A DNA stretch of 64,000 bases, from the NCBI GenBank assembly GCA_963663265.2, contig CAXXXM010000002.1:2343776-2407775 (forward strand). Reading direction: 5' to 3'. Position numbers and translations under genes: made by a program. This DNA comes from JAEXOD01 sp963663265. GTDB lineage: Bacteria > Bacteroidota > Ignavibacteria > Ignavibacteriales > Melioribacteraceae. Positions within the stretch are counted from its first letter, which is position 1, and every line of letters begins with the position of its first letter. The notes under the pieces were generated by a model. The model had not been told where the DNA came from. It did not search any database and worked only from the letters and a program-made list of their open reading frames with translations. This document shows positions 19,073 through 27,471 of this stretch, piece by piece.

Positions 19073-20446
19073 TTACTGAATCGGTTCAAATTTTGCTGTA
19101 AAATGTCGAAGCATAGGTGCTTCGTAAACAATTTTATAACCTTTTAATGTATCACGTTTTTTGTACACGTCAATAATAACTTCAGATACATAATCAATAT
19201 GGCTTTGAGTGTATACTCTTCGAGGAATTGCCAATCTAACTAATTCCATCGGAGGAGAAACAAAATTGCCTTCTTTATCATATTTACCGAACATAACACT
19301 TCCAATTTCAACAGAACGAATACCACCTTCAATATATAATGAACAAACAACAGATTGACCAGGATATTCTTGTGGAGGAACGTTTGGTAAAAATCTTTTT
19401 GCGTCAATATAGATTGCATGTCCTCCGGGAGGTTCAATAATTGGGACACCTTGACTTGTGATTTTTTCGCCTAAATACTCAATACTTCTAATTCTATATT
19501 GTAAATAATTTTCATCAACAATTTCTTCAAGACCTTGAGCAATAGCTTCCAAGTCTCTACCGGCTAAGCCGCCATAGGTGGGGAACCCTTCTGTAACAAT
19601 TAAAAGATTGCGGCATTTAACAGCCAACTCTTCACTATTAAGAGCTAAAAAACCACCAATATTTACAAGAGCATCTTTTTTTGCACTCATAGTTGCACCA
19701 TCGGCATAAGAAAACATCTCTTGGCAAATTTCCAGTACGGTTTTGTCTTGATAGCCGGGTTCGCGTTTTTTAATAAAATAAGCATTTTCTGCAAAACGAC
19801 AAGCATCAATAAACAGAGGGAGTTCGTATCTGTTACAAACTTCTTTAACCTCTCTAATGTTTTTCATTGAAACAGGCTGACCACCGCCGGAATTATTTGT
19901 AACGGTTATCATAACTAAAGGGATATTCTCAACTCCTGTTTTTTCAATAAACTCAATCAGTTTTGGAATATCCATATCACCTTTAAAATCAGCTTTAATT
20001 TCGGGATGTTTACCAACTTCATTTAATAAGTCAACAGCTTCGGCACCGGTAAACTCAATATTAGCACGAGTAGTATCAAAATGGGTATTGTTGGGAATAA
20101 ATTTACCTACACCACCTACTACGGAAAATAATATTTTTTCAGATGCACGTCCTTGATGTGTGGGGATAATATAGTTTAGGTTTGTTATTTTTTTTACAGC
20201 AGCTTCAAAACGATAAAAGCTTTTTGAGCCTGCATAGGCTTCATCGCCATCTAACACCCCAGCCCATTGTTTTGCACTCATTGCTGAGGTGCCGCTATCG
20301 GTTAATAAGTCAATTATTACATCATCGGCATGTAATAAAAACGGGTTATAACCGGCTTGTTTTAATAATTCAACCCTTTCACTTTTTGTTGTAAACCTAA
20401 TTGGTTCGACAGTTTTAATTTTAAAAGGCTCAATAATTGTTTTCAT
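19073..20446 (-). CDS. tnaA: Tryptophanase (tryptophan indole-lyase)
   Basis: This 457-residue PLP enzyme of the beta-eliminating lyase family has its PLP lysine in TMSAKKDALVNIGG (Lys256/257). Other family blocks are PTHQGRASEKILF, NNSGGGQPVSM, IDACRFAENAYFI and TEGFPTYGGLAGRD. It is closely related to tyrosine phenol-lyase. The C-terminal LRHFTAKF has His where tryptophanase uses it and tyrosine phenol-lyase has Phe, so tryptophanase is preferred. It splits L-tryptophan into indole, pyruvate and ammonia. No tnaC-like leader with a Trp codon was found upstream. Confidence 0.9.
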   Translation of the reverse strand: MKTIIEPFKIKTVEPIRFTTKSERVELLKQAGYNPFLLHADDVIIDLLTDSGTSAMSAKQWAGVLDGDEAYAGSKSFYRFEAAVKKITNLNYIIPTHQGRASEKILFSVVGGVGKFIPNNTHFDTTRANIEFTGAEAVDLLNEVGKHPEIKADFKGDMDIPKLIEFIEKTGVENIPLVMITVTNNSGGGQPVSMKNIREVKEVCNRYELPLFIDACRFAENAYFIKKREPGYQDKTVLEICQEMFSYADGATMSAKKDALVNIGGFLALNSEELAVKCRNLLIVTEGFPTYGGLAGRDLEAIAQGLEEIVDENYLQYRIRSIEYLGEKITSQGVPIIEPPGGHAIYIDAKRFLPNVPPQEYPGQSVVCSLYIEGGIRSVEIGSVMFGKYDKEGNFVSPPMELVRLAIPRRVYTQSHIDYVSEVIIDVYKKRDTLKGYKIVYEAPMLRHFTAKFEPIQ

Positions 20447-20754
20447 AAAATTCCTGTATTTATTTACTATCTATTATTTTAATAGAACTAACTTTAGCTT
20501 TAAAAATAATAAAATATTATTAAAATGGAGAAAATAAATGAAAATAATTAAAAAAATCTTTTATAATTTTTTTACTTTCCTGAATACTCATTATAAGAAA
20601 TAAAAATAGATTAATTAATTGTTTTATTTCGAAAATATTATTATTAAATTAACAATAGTTTAATCTATAAAAGAATGATGAAACATTTTCAAAATAAACA
20701 CGTCTAATTTTTTTATAAATTGAATATTTAAGTAACTTATAAAAGGAGAATAAA
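20447..20754. other. AT-rich divergent intergenic region
   Basis: This 308-base spacer between tnaA (minus) and the Yip1 gene (plus) must hold both promoters, but none is clear. It contains one tiny open frame at 20538-20603 (plus, 21 codons) with a GGAG ribosome site 7 bases upstream. It would encode a basic, aromatic-rich peptide. This is weak support for a gene. Confidence 0.4.
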
Positions 20755-21573
20755 ATGGAAGAAATGCCACAAAATTCAGACCAATTAAATGAAATTGAAG
20801 AAGAAGAAAAATTTAGTCATTCTGATAGCATAGTAGGATTGTTTACTGAACCGGTAGCTACTTTTCAAAAATTAGCGTCGTATCCACCAAAGGCAGTGGA
20901 TTGGCTTGTTCCTTCAATTTTATTAGTAATTGTAGCAATATTTGCTAACTTTATAATGTTTAGTAATGCCCAAATTAAATATTCCATGATTGAAAAACAA
21001 ATGACAAAGATAGAAAAGAATTTTCAAGAAATGGTTGATAAAGGTGCAATATCTCCTCAAGTAGCTGAAGAGCAGTTAGAAAACACGAGAGAGATGATGG
21101 AAAAAAATATGGGCGGATTTAATCCCATGATGATTGTTGGTACTATTATTGGAGTTTTTGTTAAGTTTTTTATCGTTGCCGGTGTATTTTTTGTTATTGT
21201 ACGTTTCATTCTCAAAGGGCAGGGTTCGTATAACTCATCCATGGTTGCACTTGGTTTACCATCTTATATAAGTGTTTTGCAAGTTATATTTATGGTCGTT
21301 TTTGCATTGTTGATGAGTAGATTTTTAGAGGGTTTAAGCGTAACTTCATTTTTAGATTTGGATAAATCGACATACGCAGGACATTTCTTAAGTTTTATTG
21401 ATCCATTTTCAATTTGGTTTTATAGCATTGTTGGTGTTGGTTATGCTAAGATGTTTAAATCGGAAAAGACTGTTGTTTATGTTGGTACAATTTTAGGATT
21501 GTGGTTTGGTTTTTCAACCCTATTATTCATCTTAGCTCAATTTATTCCATTTCTTAAGTATTTTGGTATATAA
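20755..21573 (+). CDS. Yip1-domain multi-pass membrane protein
   Basis: This 272-residue protein has a strong AAAGGAGA ribosome site. It has an acidic cytoplasmic N terminus (residues 1-25), the motif FTEPVATFQKL typical of Yip1-domain proteins, and five to six membrane segments. A charged helical, Met/Glu-rich loop (about 80-120) lies between the first two. The bacterial members have no established biochemical role. A terminator follows, so it appears monocistronic. Confidence 0.8.
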   Translation: MEEMPQNSDQLNEIEEEEKFSHSDSIVGLFTEPVATFQKLASYPPKAVDWLVPSILLVIVAIFANFIMFSNAQIKYSMIEKQMTKIEKNFQEMVDKGAISPQVAEEQLENTREMMEKNMGGFNPMMIVGTIIGVFVKFFIVAGVFFVIVRFILKGQGSYNSSMVALGLPSYISVLQVIFMVVFALLMSRFLEGLSVTSFLDLDKSTYAGHFLSFIDPFSIWFYSIVGVGYAKMFKSEKTVVYVGTILGLWFGFSTLLFILAQFIPFLKYFGI

Positions 21574-21593
21574 TTAATATAAGTTCTATTAGT

Positions 21594-21625
21594 AAAGGCT
21601 GTTCAATTTGGATAGCCTTTTTTTT
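21594..21625 (+). terminator. Rho-independent terminator
   Basis: AAAGGCT / AGCCTTT stem (21594-21600 and 21614-21620) followed by a T run. Confidence 0.75.
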
Positions 21626-21683
21626 AAATTGTGAATTTTAAGTGGGGATTTACTTTTTAACCTTCAGCCTTTTGCCTTCATGC

Positions 21684-21808
21684 TTCTGCACTACTCTGGG
21701 CGGGTCATGGTCGAGATTATTGCAAAACTCGAAAATCCTCAATCTCGGGCGTCATCGGTCGTACCGTGACGCAATAATATATATATAATATTCGGTCATG
21801 GTAAGACC
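21684..21808. repeat. Direct repeat A, copy 1
   Basis: About 125 bases, from TTCTGCAC to CGGTCATGGTAAGACC, nearly identical to 22203-22326. It contains the imperfect palindrome GCGTCA...TGACGC at 21749-21772. Confidence 0.85.
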
Positions 21809-21844
21809 GAGAATGTTGCAAAACTCTTTAATCCCCAATCTCGG

Positions 21845-21868
21845 GTGTCACGGTCTGAACCGTGACAC
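21845..21868. repeat. Perfect palindrome GTGTCACGGT-CTGA-ACCGTGACAC
   Basis: A 10-base perfect stem with a 4-base loop; a cruciform- or hairpin-forming member of the repeat family. Confidence 0.85.
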
Positions 21869-21911
21869 AAACTTTTATCAAAAACGCCGCTGTTTTTACA
21901 GTAAATTCATT

Positions 21912-21934
21912 CGGTCATGGTGAGACCATGACCG
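21912..21934. repeat. Perfect palindrome CGGTCATGGT-GAG-ACCATGACCG
   Basis: A 10-base perfect stem with a 3-base loop. A second version with loop AAG occurs at 22311-22333. Confidence 0.85.
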
Positions 21935-21968
21935 CCCAGAAATAATTCCTCAATTATGAAACATCCAC

Positions 21969-22114
21969 GACCATGACCGCCGTGGATAACAATACCCAAT
22001 TATGAAACATCCACGGTCTTTCCATGACCGAAAGTAATTAGTGTCAAAAACGATGAAATAACGATGTTTATAGTAATATATATAGTGTCACGGTACGACC
22101 GATGACACCCATGT
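21969..22114. repeat. Direct repeat B, copy 1
   Basis: About 146 bases, from GACCATGACCGCCGTGG to GACCGATGACACCCATGT, nearly identical to 22323-22468. It includes the palindrome-like GTGTCACGGT...GACCGATGACAC at 22085-22108. Confidence 0.85.
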
Positions 22115-22202
22115 ATTGTAAATTGTAAATTGTAAGTGGGGATTTATTATTTAGCCTTATACCTTCTGCCTATAACCTTCATCCTTTTACCTTCTTTCAT
22201 CC

Positions 22203-22326
22203 TTCTGCACTACTCTGGGCGGTCATGGTCGTAGGTGTTGCAAAACTCGAAAATCCTCAATCTCGGGCGTCATCGGTCGTACCGTGACGCAATAATATAT
22301 ATATAATATTCGGTCATGGTAAGACC
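22203..22326. repeat. Direct repeat A, copy 2
   Basis: Second copy of 21684-21808. Here it runs straight into repeat B copy 2, whereas in the first set 160 bases separate A and B. Confidence 0.85.
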
Positions 22327-22468
22327 ATGACCGCCGTGGATAACAATACCCAATTATGAAACATCCACGGTCTTTCCATGACCGAAAGTAATTAGTGTCA
22401 AAACCGATGAAATAACGACGTTTATAATAATATATGTAGTGTCACGGTAAGACCGATGACACCCATGT
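22323..22468. repeat. Direct repeat B, copy 2
   Basis: Second copy of 21969-22114 with a handful of substitutions, at least one of them inside the palindrome (the base after GTGTCACGGTA). Confidence 0.85.
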
Positions 22469-22572
22469 TTTTGTTTCCCTAATTTTGCTACAAACATGTG
22501 AATAGGGAATGGGGAATCTTACAAATAAAATTCAGTATAAATCATTTAGCTTTCAACCTTTAACACTTAACC

Positions 22573-25038
22573 TTACATTATCGTGTGTGGGTCAATATCA
22601 ATAATAATTCTAACGTCTTTATATTGAGCTTTCTGATTATATTCTGAGTATGCATCCATTATTGTATTTCTTAGTAATTTAGCTGCAGGATCAATTGATT
22701 TTGGAGATTTAATAAGAATATGGAATCTGTAATTTTTTTTGATTTTTGGGATTCCCGCAGGGATTGGATTGTTAATCATTAAAGGCGTTGCTTTCTTTCT
22801 AAGGATATCATAAAACTGATTAGCTGCAGTTCTGGCTTGATTTTCATCTTCAGCTTTTGTTTCAATTAGAGCAAGTTTTGCAAATGGAGGATAATGGTTT
22901 AATTCCCGCATTTTTATTTCACGTTCGTAAAAACCTTTATAATCGTTTGTAACGACTTTTTGTAAAGTGAAATTATTTGGATTTTGAGTTTGAATTAACA
23001 CTTCTCCTTCAGCTTTACTTCTTCCTGCTCTTCCGGAAACTTGTGTTAATAATTGAAATGTACGTTCATCAGCCCTAAAATCGGGAATCCAAAGTGTAGT
23101 TTCAGCAGAAATAACCCCAACAAGGGTTACATTAGAAAAATCTAAGCCTTTAGATACTATTTGGGTCCCAACTAAAATGTCAATTTCTCCATTTCTAAAA
23201 CTGTTCATTATTGTTCCAAACTTTCCTTTAGTATCAATACTATCTGAATCAACACGTTCAATTTTATAATTGGGTAAATAATAGCTTAATTCGTCTTCGA
23301 TTCGTTGTGTCCCGGTTCCAAAAAATTTTAAGTGAATGGAACCGCATTTTGAACAAAAGCGAGGAACAGGTTTAGAAAAACCGCAATAATGGCATCGTAG
23401 TATATTTTTATCTAAATGATGTACTAAATTAGCACTACAATCGGGACAAACTTCAATTTCTCCACAATCTTCGCAAAATAACTGAGTAGAAAATCCTCTT
23501 CTATTCTGCAATATTATTACTCCCTCTTTCTTTTCAACTCTATTTTTGATTTCTTCAATTAATACTTTTGAAAAGTTGTTTTCCATTTGTTTGATTTTTT
23601 TTGCTTCAATTATGTCAATAAGTCTAATAATCGGCATTTGAGCAGAATCAACTCGTTCGGGGAGAGTTAAGAGCTTATATTTATTAGTTAATGCATTATG
23701 CATACTTTCAACAGAAGGAGTTGCCGAACCTAAAATAATAGGACAGTTATATATTTGAGCTTTTATTACTGCACTATCACGAGCATTAAACTTCGGTGTT
23801 AAATCGTTTTGTTTATAACTTGCGTCATGCTCTTCATCAACAACAATAAGACCAATGTTTTTAAGTGGGGCAAAAATTGCAGAGCGGGGTCCTATTACAA
23901 CCTTGTATTTACCATTTATTACTCCACGCCACGAATCATATCTTTCTCCCATAGACATTCTACTATGAATTAGAGTGACTTTATTTTTAAATGTATTAAT
24001 AAAGCGTGTCATAATTTGAGGAGTTAAGGATATTTCGGGTACCAAAATTAGTACAGTTTTGTTTAGTGATAATGCTTTTTTTGCAAGTTCAATGTAAACA
24101 TGAGTTTTTCCACTTCCTGTTACTCCATATAATAAGTAAGGTATAAACTCGTTTTTATCAATGGATTTTGAAACAGTATTAACAACTTCAGCCTGTTGAT
24201 TTGTTAACTCAAAATTTGTAGCTTCTTCTTTATAAAGTTCAACATGTATTCTCTCAACTTCTTTATCAAAAACCCTAACAAGATTTTTTGATTCCAGTGA
24301 ATTAATTGAAGTCATGCTACTGTTTGTTTTTTCTAACAAGTCAGATAATTTGACAGACTTGTTTTTACGCGAGAGCAATTCAAGTAAAATAATTACTTGT
24401 TTTGGAGATTTCTTTTCTATTTCCGCAATTATTCCATAAGTACGATCTAAAGAATCGGCAAGTTCAACAAATTTCACTTTTTTTGCTTTAACTTTCACGT
24501 CGGCAATTGAATCTTGAATTTCTATTGCACCTAATTTTTCTAAGTTTTTAAGTGTGGAATAAATATTTTTTTTATTTACTGCTTTTTGTAAAAAAGAAAT
24601 ATTAGCCTTTTCTTTGAGGGAGAAAAATTGCAGAATTTTTGCCTTAATACAGTCTTTATTTTCTTCTTCAATATACAATTTACTACAGAAATCAGTATCA
24701 GCAATAATCTGCCTTTTTGATTCTACTTCTAAGCCGGGAGGAATTGAATTGCGTAGTGCTTCACCAAGAGAGCAGAGGTAGTAATTTGCAAGCCATTCAT
24801 AAAATTTAAGTGAAATATCATCAAATACAGGAGTATCATCTATTATATCGATGATATCCCTTATTTGATTTTTTATATCAACTTCTTTTTTTAATCCTGT
24901 AACAAAACCGGATAGAATTCTTTTACCAAATGGAACAACAACACGCGTCCCTTGTTGAATAATATCTTCATAATCTAATGGGATAGAATAAGTAAAACTA
25001 TTTCTAAATGGTAAAGGAAATACTACTTCAGCATACAT
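22573..25038 (-). CDS. priA: Primosomal protein N' (replication restart helicase PriA)
   Basis: This 821-residue protein has the N-terminal 3'-DNA-binding domain (YAEVVFPLPFRNSFTYSIP), helicase motif I GVTGSGKTHVY, DEEH box VVDEEHDASYKQ, and motif III ILGSATPS. An eight-cysteine zinc-binding region follows (CEDCGEIEVCPDC ... CHYCGF ... CSKCGS), then motifs V-VI (VGTQIVSKGLDF, QVSGRAGR). It reloads the replicative helicase at stalled forks. The start is 4 bases after the LD-carboxypeptidase stop, so the two are probably co-transcribed. Length normal. Confidence 0.97.
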   Translation of the reverse strand: MYAEVVFPLPFRNSFTYSIPLDYEDIIQQGTRVVVPFGKRILSGFVTGLKKEVDIKNQIRDIIDIIDDTPVFDDISLKFYEWLANYYLCSLGEALRNSIPPGLEVESKRQIIADTDFCSKLYIEEENKDCIKAKILQFFSLKEKANISFLQKAVNKKNIYSTLKNLEKLGAIEIQDSIADVKVKAKKVKFVELADSLDRTYGIIAEIEKKSPKQVIILLELLSRKNKSVKLSDLLEKTNSSMTSINSLESKNLVRVFDKEVERIHVELYKEEATNFELTNQQAEVVNTVSKSIDKNEFIPYLLYGVTGSGKTHVYIELAKKALSLNKTVLILVPEISLTPQIMTRFINTFKNKVTLIHSRMSMGERYDSWRGVINGKYKVVIGPRSAIFAPLKNIGLIVVDEEHDASYKQNDLTPKFNARDSAVIKAQIYNCPIILGSATPSVESMHNALTNKYKLLTLPERVDSAQMPIIRLIDIIEAKKIKQMENNFSKVLIEEIKNRVEKKEGVIILQNRRGFSTQLFCEDCGEIEVCPDCSANLVHHLDKNILRCHYCGFSKPVPRFCSKCGSIHLKFFGTGTQRIEDELSYYLPNYKIERVDSDSIDTKGKFGTIMNSFRNGEIDILVGTQIVSKGLDFSNVTLVGVISAETTLWIPDFRADERTFQLLTQVSGRAGRSKAEGEVLIQTQNPNNFTLQKVVTNDYKGFYEREIKMRELNHYPPFAKLALIETKAEDENQARTAANQFYDILRKKATPLMINNPIPAGIPKIKKNYRFHILIKSPKSIDPAAKLLRNTIMDAYSEYNQKAQYKDVRIIIDIDPHTIM

Positions 25039-25042
25039 AAGA

Positions 25043-26104
25043 TTATAATACCGCCGGTTCTAAGAAAGTTAATGTTTGGGCTTCTGTATCAAGCTGAGCT
25101 TTAATACCTACCGGTAAAGTAAACTTATTTACAATATGACCAAAAGATAAACCGTAAATAATAGGGACATTTAACTTACTTAGTCTATCAGTAATTACTT
25201 CTCTGAGAGTAAAAGAATCCTTAAACGAAGGATCGTCTTCTTTTTCTTCACAACCGGAAAATACACCCATAGCAATTCCTTTTACTTTATCAAGTTTACC
25301 CGACTGAACTAATTGTGTTAGCATTCTATCAATACGATAAGGTTCTTCTTGTACTTCTTCAATGAATAAAATTTTACCATCTAAATCAATATCGTAAGGA
25401 GTACCGATAAAACTATTAACAATTGTTAAGTTTCCACCGGCTAATTCTCCCTCTGCTTTTCCTAAATTTAATGCATAACGCTGATAAGCAACTTTTTTCA
25501 TGTCTTCATCATTGGCACAATGCATTGTGTATGTGTCTTTTGGTTCCATTAATGTGTTTACAAAATGATTTACCGAAAATTCATTGAATGAAGAAGTAGC
25601 AACCGGTCCGTGAAAAGCAATAAGCCCTGTTTTTGAATATAATAAATAAATCAAAGCAGTAATATCGCTATAGCCACAAACAACTTTAGGATTTTTTTTA
25701 ACTAAATCGTAATTTATTAGTTCAGCAAGGCGGTTGCTTCCGTATCCTCCGCGAGCACAGAATATTCCTTTTACTTCTTTATTGGCAAACATTTCATTTA
25801 AATCATCAGCACGTTGTTTGTCTGTTCCACCTAAAAAACCCGCTTTTGCCAAAATTCTATCTGTATAAAAAACCTTAAAGCCAAGATTTTCCAAGTTTTT
25901 TACAGAATCTTGTAATTCCTCTTCGTTAATTGAACTACCGGGGACTGTTAATCCAACTAAATCACCTTTTTTTAAGCGAGGTGGCTTTAAGGGAGTAATA
26001 CTATCTTTTTTTAATAAGGTTTTACCAATTATACTATTAAAAGGGACAACTGAAACTGCGGATAAAACCGCCGCACTTTTTAGTAACTCACGCCTGTTCA
26101 TCAT
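25043..26104 (-). CDS. LD-carboxypeptidase (peptidase S66, LdcA/MccF-like), exported
   Basis: The frame can start at GTG 26110, but GAGGA lies 9 bases before the ATG at 26104, so that start is preferred. The N terminus NRRELLKSAAVL followed by a hydrophobic stretch resembles a Tat signal. S66 motifs are visible: PGS near residue 60, ARGGYGSNRL, nucleophile Ser in VCGYSDIT, the Glu segment IEEVQEEPYRIDRM, and the His segment GLSFGH. The family cleaves the L,D-bond of murein tetrapeptides, or the related microcin C. Recycling of periplasmic peptidoglycan is the likely role. Confidence 0.88.
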   Translation of the reverse strand: MMNRRELLKSAAVLSAVSVVPFNSIIGKTLLKKDSITPLKPPRLKKGDLVGLTVPGSSINEEELQDSVKNLENLGFKVFYTDRILAKAGFLGGTDKQRADDLNEMFANKEVKGIFCARGGYGSNRLAELINYDLVKKNPKVVCGYSDITALIYLLYSKTGLIAFHGPVATSSFNEFSVNHFVNTLMEPKDTYTMHCANDEDMKKVAYQRYALNLGKAEGELAGGNLTIVNSFIGTPYDIDLDGKILFIEEVQEEPYRIDRMLTQLVQSGKLDKVKGIAMGVFSGCEEKEDDPSFKDSFTLREVITDRLSKLNVPIIYGLSFGHIVNKFTLPVGIKAQLDTEAQTLTFLEPAVL

Positions 26105-26269
26105 AATCACATTTCCTCAACAATAATTATCAATTTATTATTTAAAATCCATTTTCAAAATATAAATAATATATTAAAAAGAAAATGGAATTAATAAAAG
26201 TTGAATAATTTAATTTGATGATTCCCAAAAACTTGGGAAATGTCTATAAAAATAATACAAAAAAAAGAC

Positions 26270-26300
26270 TTGAAAATTTAAGGTATTTAAATTATACTTG
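26270..26300 (+). promoter_or_regulatory. Possible Bacteroidota-type promoter for the DUF4920 gene
   Basis: TTG at 26270-26272, a 20-base spacer, then TATACTTG (one mismatch to TAnnTTTG) at 26293-26300, 35 bases before the ATG. A 7-base inverted repeat TTCCCAA-AAAC-TTGGGAA lies upstream at 26222-26239. Sequence match only. Confidence 0.4.
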
Positions 26301-26335
26301 ATATCTTATTAAATAACTTTATACAAGGAGATAGT

Positions 26336-26809
26336 ATGAAAAACCATATAAAATTAGTTGTTATTATGCTTACTTTATCAACAATGTTATTTGCCTCAGA
26401 TGGTAAAAAGTACGGGAAAGAAATAGGTCTGAAAGAAAAAACAAAAATCTCGGAAGTAATGTCAAAACCGGAGACATATATAGGGAAAAAAGTTTTGGTA
26501 GAAGGTACAGTAGTAAACGTTTGTGAAAAAAGAGGTTGCTGGATTGAGTTATCGAGCGATAAAAAATATGAAACGATTAAAGTTAAAGTTAATGACGGTG
26601 AAATTGTTTTTCCGATGGAATCTAAAGGCAAAATTGCTTTAGTTGAAGGGGAATTATACTCAATAGATAACAAAGAAACCAAAGAACACAAAGAAAACTG
26701 TACAGAAGATAAATCAAACTGTAGTGAAGAAAAAGCAAAAAGCGATTGTTCAGATCATAAATCTGAAAAAACTTACTTATTAAAGGGTCTCGGAGCTGTA
26801 ATAAAATAA
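26336..26809 (+). CDS. Exported DUF4920-domain protein with Cys-rich insertion
   Basis: ATG preceded by AAGGAG. This 157-residue protein has a signal peptide (ends near LFAS) and a small OB-like domain. The domain carries the motif KKVLVEGTVVNVCEKRGCWIEL, characteristic of DUF4920 proteins (Cys63 and Cys68). Near the C terminus a hydrophilic Lys/Glu-rich insertion contains Cys122, Cys129, Cys138 and His141 before the final strand TYLLKGLGAVIK. The function is unknown. The paired cysteines suggest metal binding or a disulfide in the periplasm, which is inference. Confidence 0.8.
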   Translation: MKNHIKLVVIMLTLSTMLFASDGKKYGKEIGLKEKTKISEVMSKPETYIGKKVLVEGTVVNVCEKRGCWIELSSDKKYETIKVKVNDGEIVFPMESKGKIALVEGELYSIDNKETKEHKENCTEDKSNCSEEKAKSDCSDHKSEKTYLLKGLGAVIK

Positions 26810-26820
26810 TTAATAACAAA

Positions 26821-26888
26821 GATTCTCTTAAATTGTGTTAAGTAATTAATTTTTGTAACTTAAATATATTTGAGAGAATCTTTTTTAT
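26821..26888 (+). terminator. Rho-independent terminator with long stem
   Basis: GATTCTCTTAAAT near 26821 pairs with ATTTGAGAGAATC ending at 26880, with a large AT-rich loop, followed by TTTTTTATTT. The following gene starts 15 bases later, so read-through may occur. Confidence 0.6.
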
Positions 26889-26902
26889 TTTAAAGGATTT
26901 AT

Positions 26903-27460
26903 ATGAAGTTAAGAAGATATTTTAGAGTAATTCATAGAGATTTTGGTTATCTATTTTTTGCATTAGTTATTATTTATTCTGTATCCGGGATAGCTGTTAA
27001 TCATGTAGATAAATGGAACCCAAATTATAAGATTGAAAAAAGCAGCATTAAGATAAAAACATTGAATGATTCAACAATTACAGATGAATCATTGGCTAAA
27101 TATGTTGTAACGCAGCTTGATATTAAGGATTCGGTTAAAAGTAGTTTTAGAAGTGGACTTTTTGAAATTAGACTGTTTATGGAAAATAAAACTATTGATG
27201 CAAATGTTAAAAAAGGAATTGCTGATTTAGAAGTTATTTCAAGTAGAAGGTTTTTTAGAGAAAGTAATTATTTACATTTAAATAGTGCTAAAAAAGCATG
27301 GACATATGTTGCTGATTATTTTGCTATTTCATTAATCTTGTTAGCAGTTACAGGTTTATTTATGGTACCGGGTAAAAACGGATTGGAAGGAAGAGGTAAA
27401 TATTTTGTGATGTTGGGAATATTAGTCCCAATTATTTTTTTACTTATATATTTTTATTAG
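26903..27460 (+). CDS. PepSY-associated transmembrane protein
   Basis: This 185-residue protein starts MKLRRYFRVIHRDFGYLFF, the N-terminal signature of PepSY-associated TM helix proteins, followed by TM1 with SGIAVNH. A periplasmic domain of about 100 residues follows, then the segment LHLNSAKKAWTYVADYFAISLILLAVTGLFM and a final TM. Relatives occur near iron uptake or reductase genes; the role is unproven. It is immediately followed by a PLP enzyme (the stop TAG touches the next gene's upstream region). Confidence 0.8.
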   Translation: MKLRRYFRVIHRDFGYLFFALVIIYSVSGIAVNHVDKWNPNYKIEKSSIKIKTLNDSTITDESLAKYVVTQLDIKDSVKSSFRSGLFEIRLFMENKTIDANVKKGIADLEVISSRRFFRESNYLHLNSAKKAWTYVADYFAISLILLAVTGLFMVPGKNGLEGRGKYFVMLGILVPIIFLLIYFY

Positions 27461-27471
27461 TGGAGAATACT

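Noticed and set aside
19073..20446. Tyrosine phenol-lyase
   Set aside because: The C-terminal LRHFTAKF has the His of tryptophanase rather than the Phe of tyrosine phenol-lyase.
21684..22468. Possible CRISPR array
   Set aside because: The repeats are long, palindromic, only two copies each and not regularly spaced, with no cas genes nearby.
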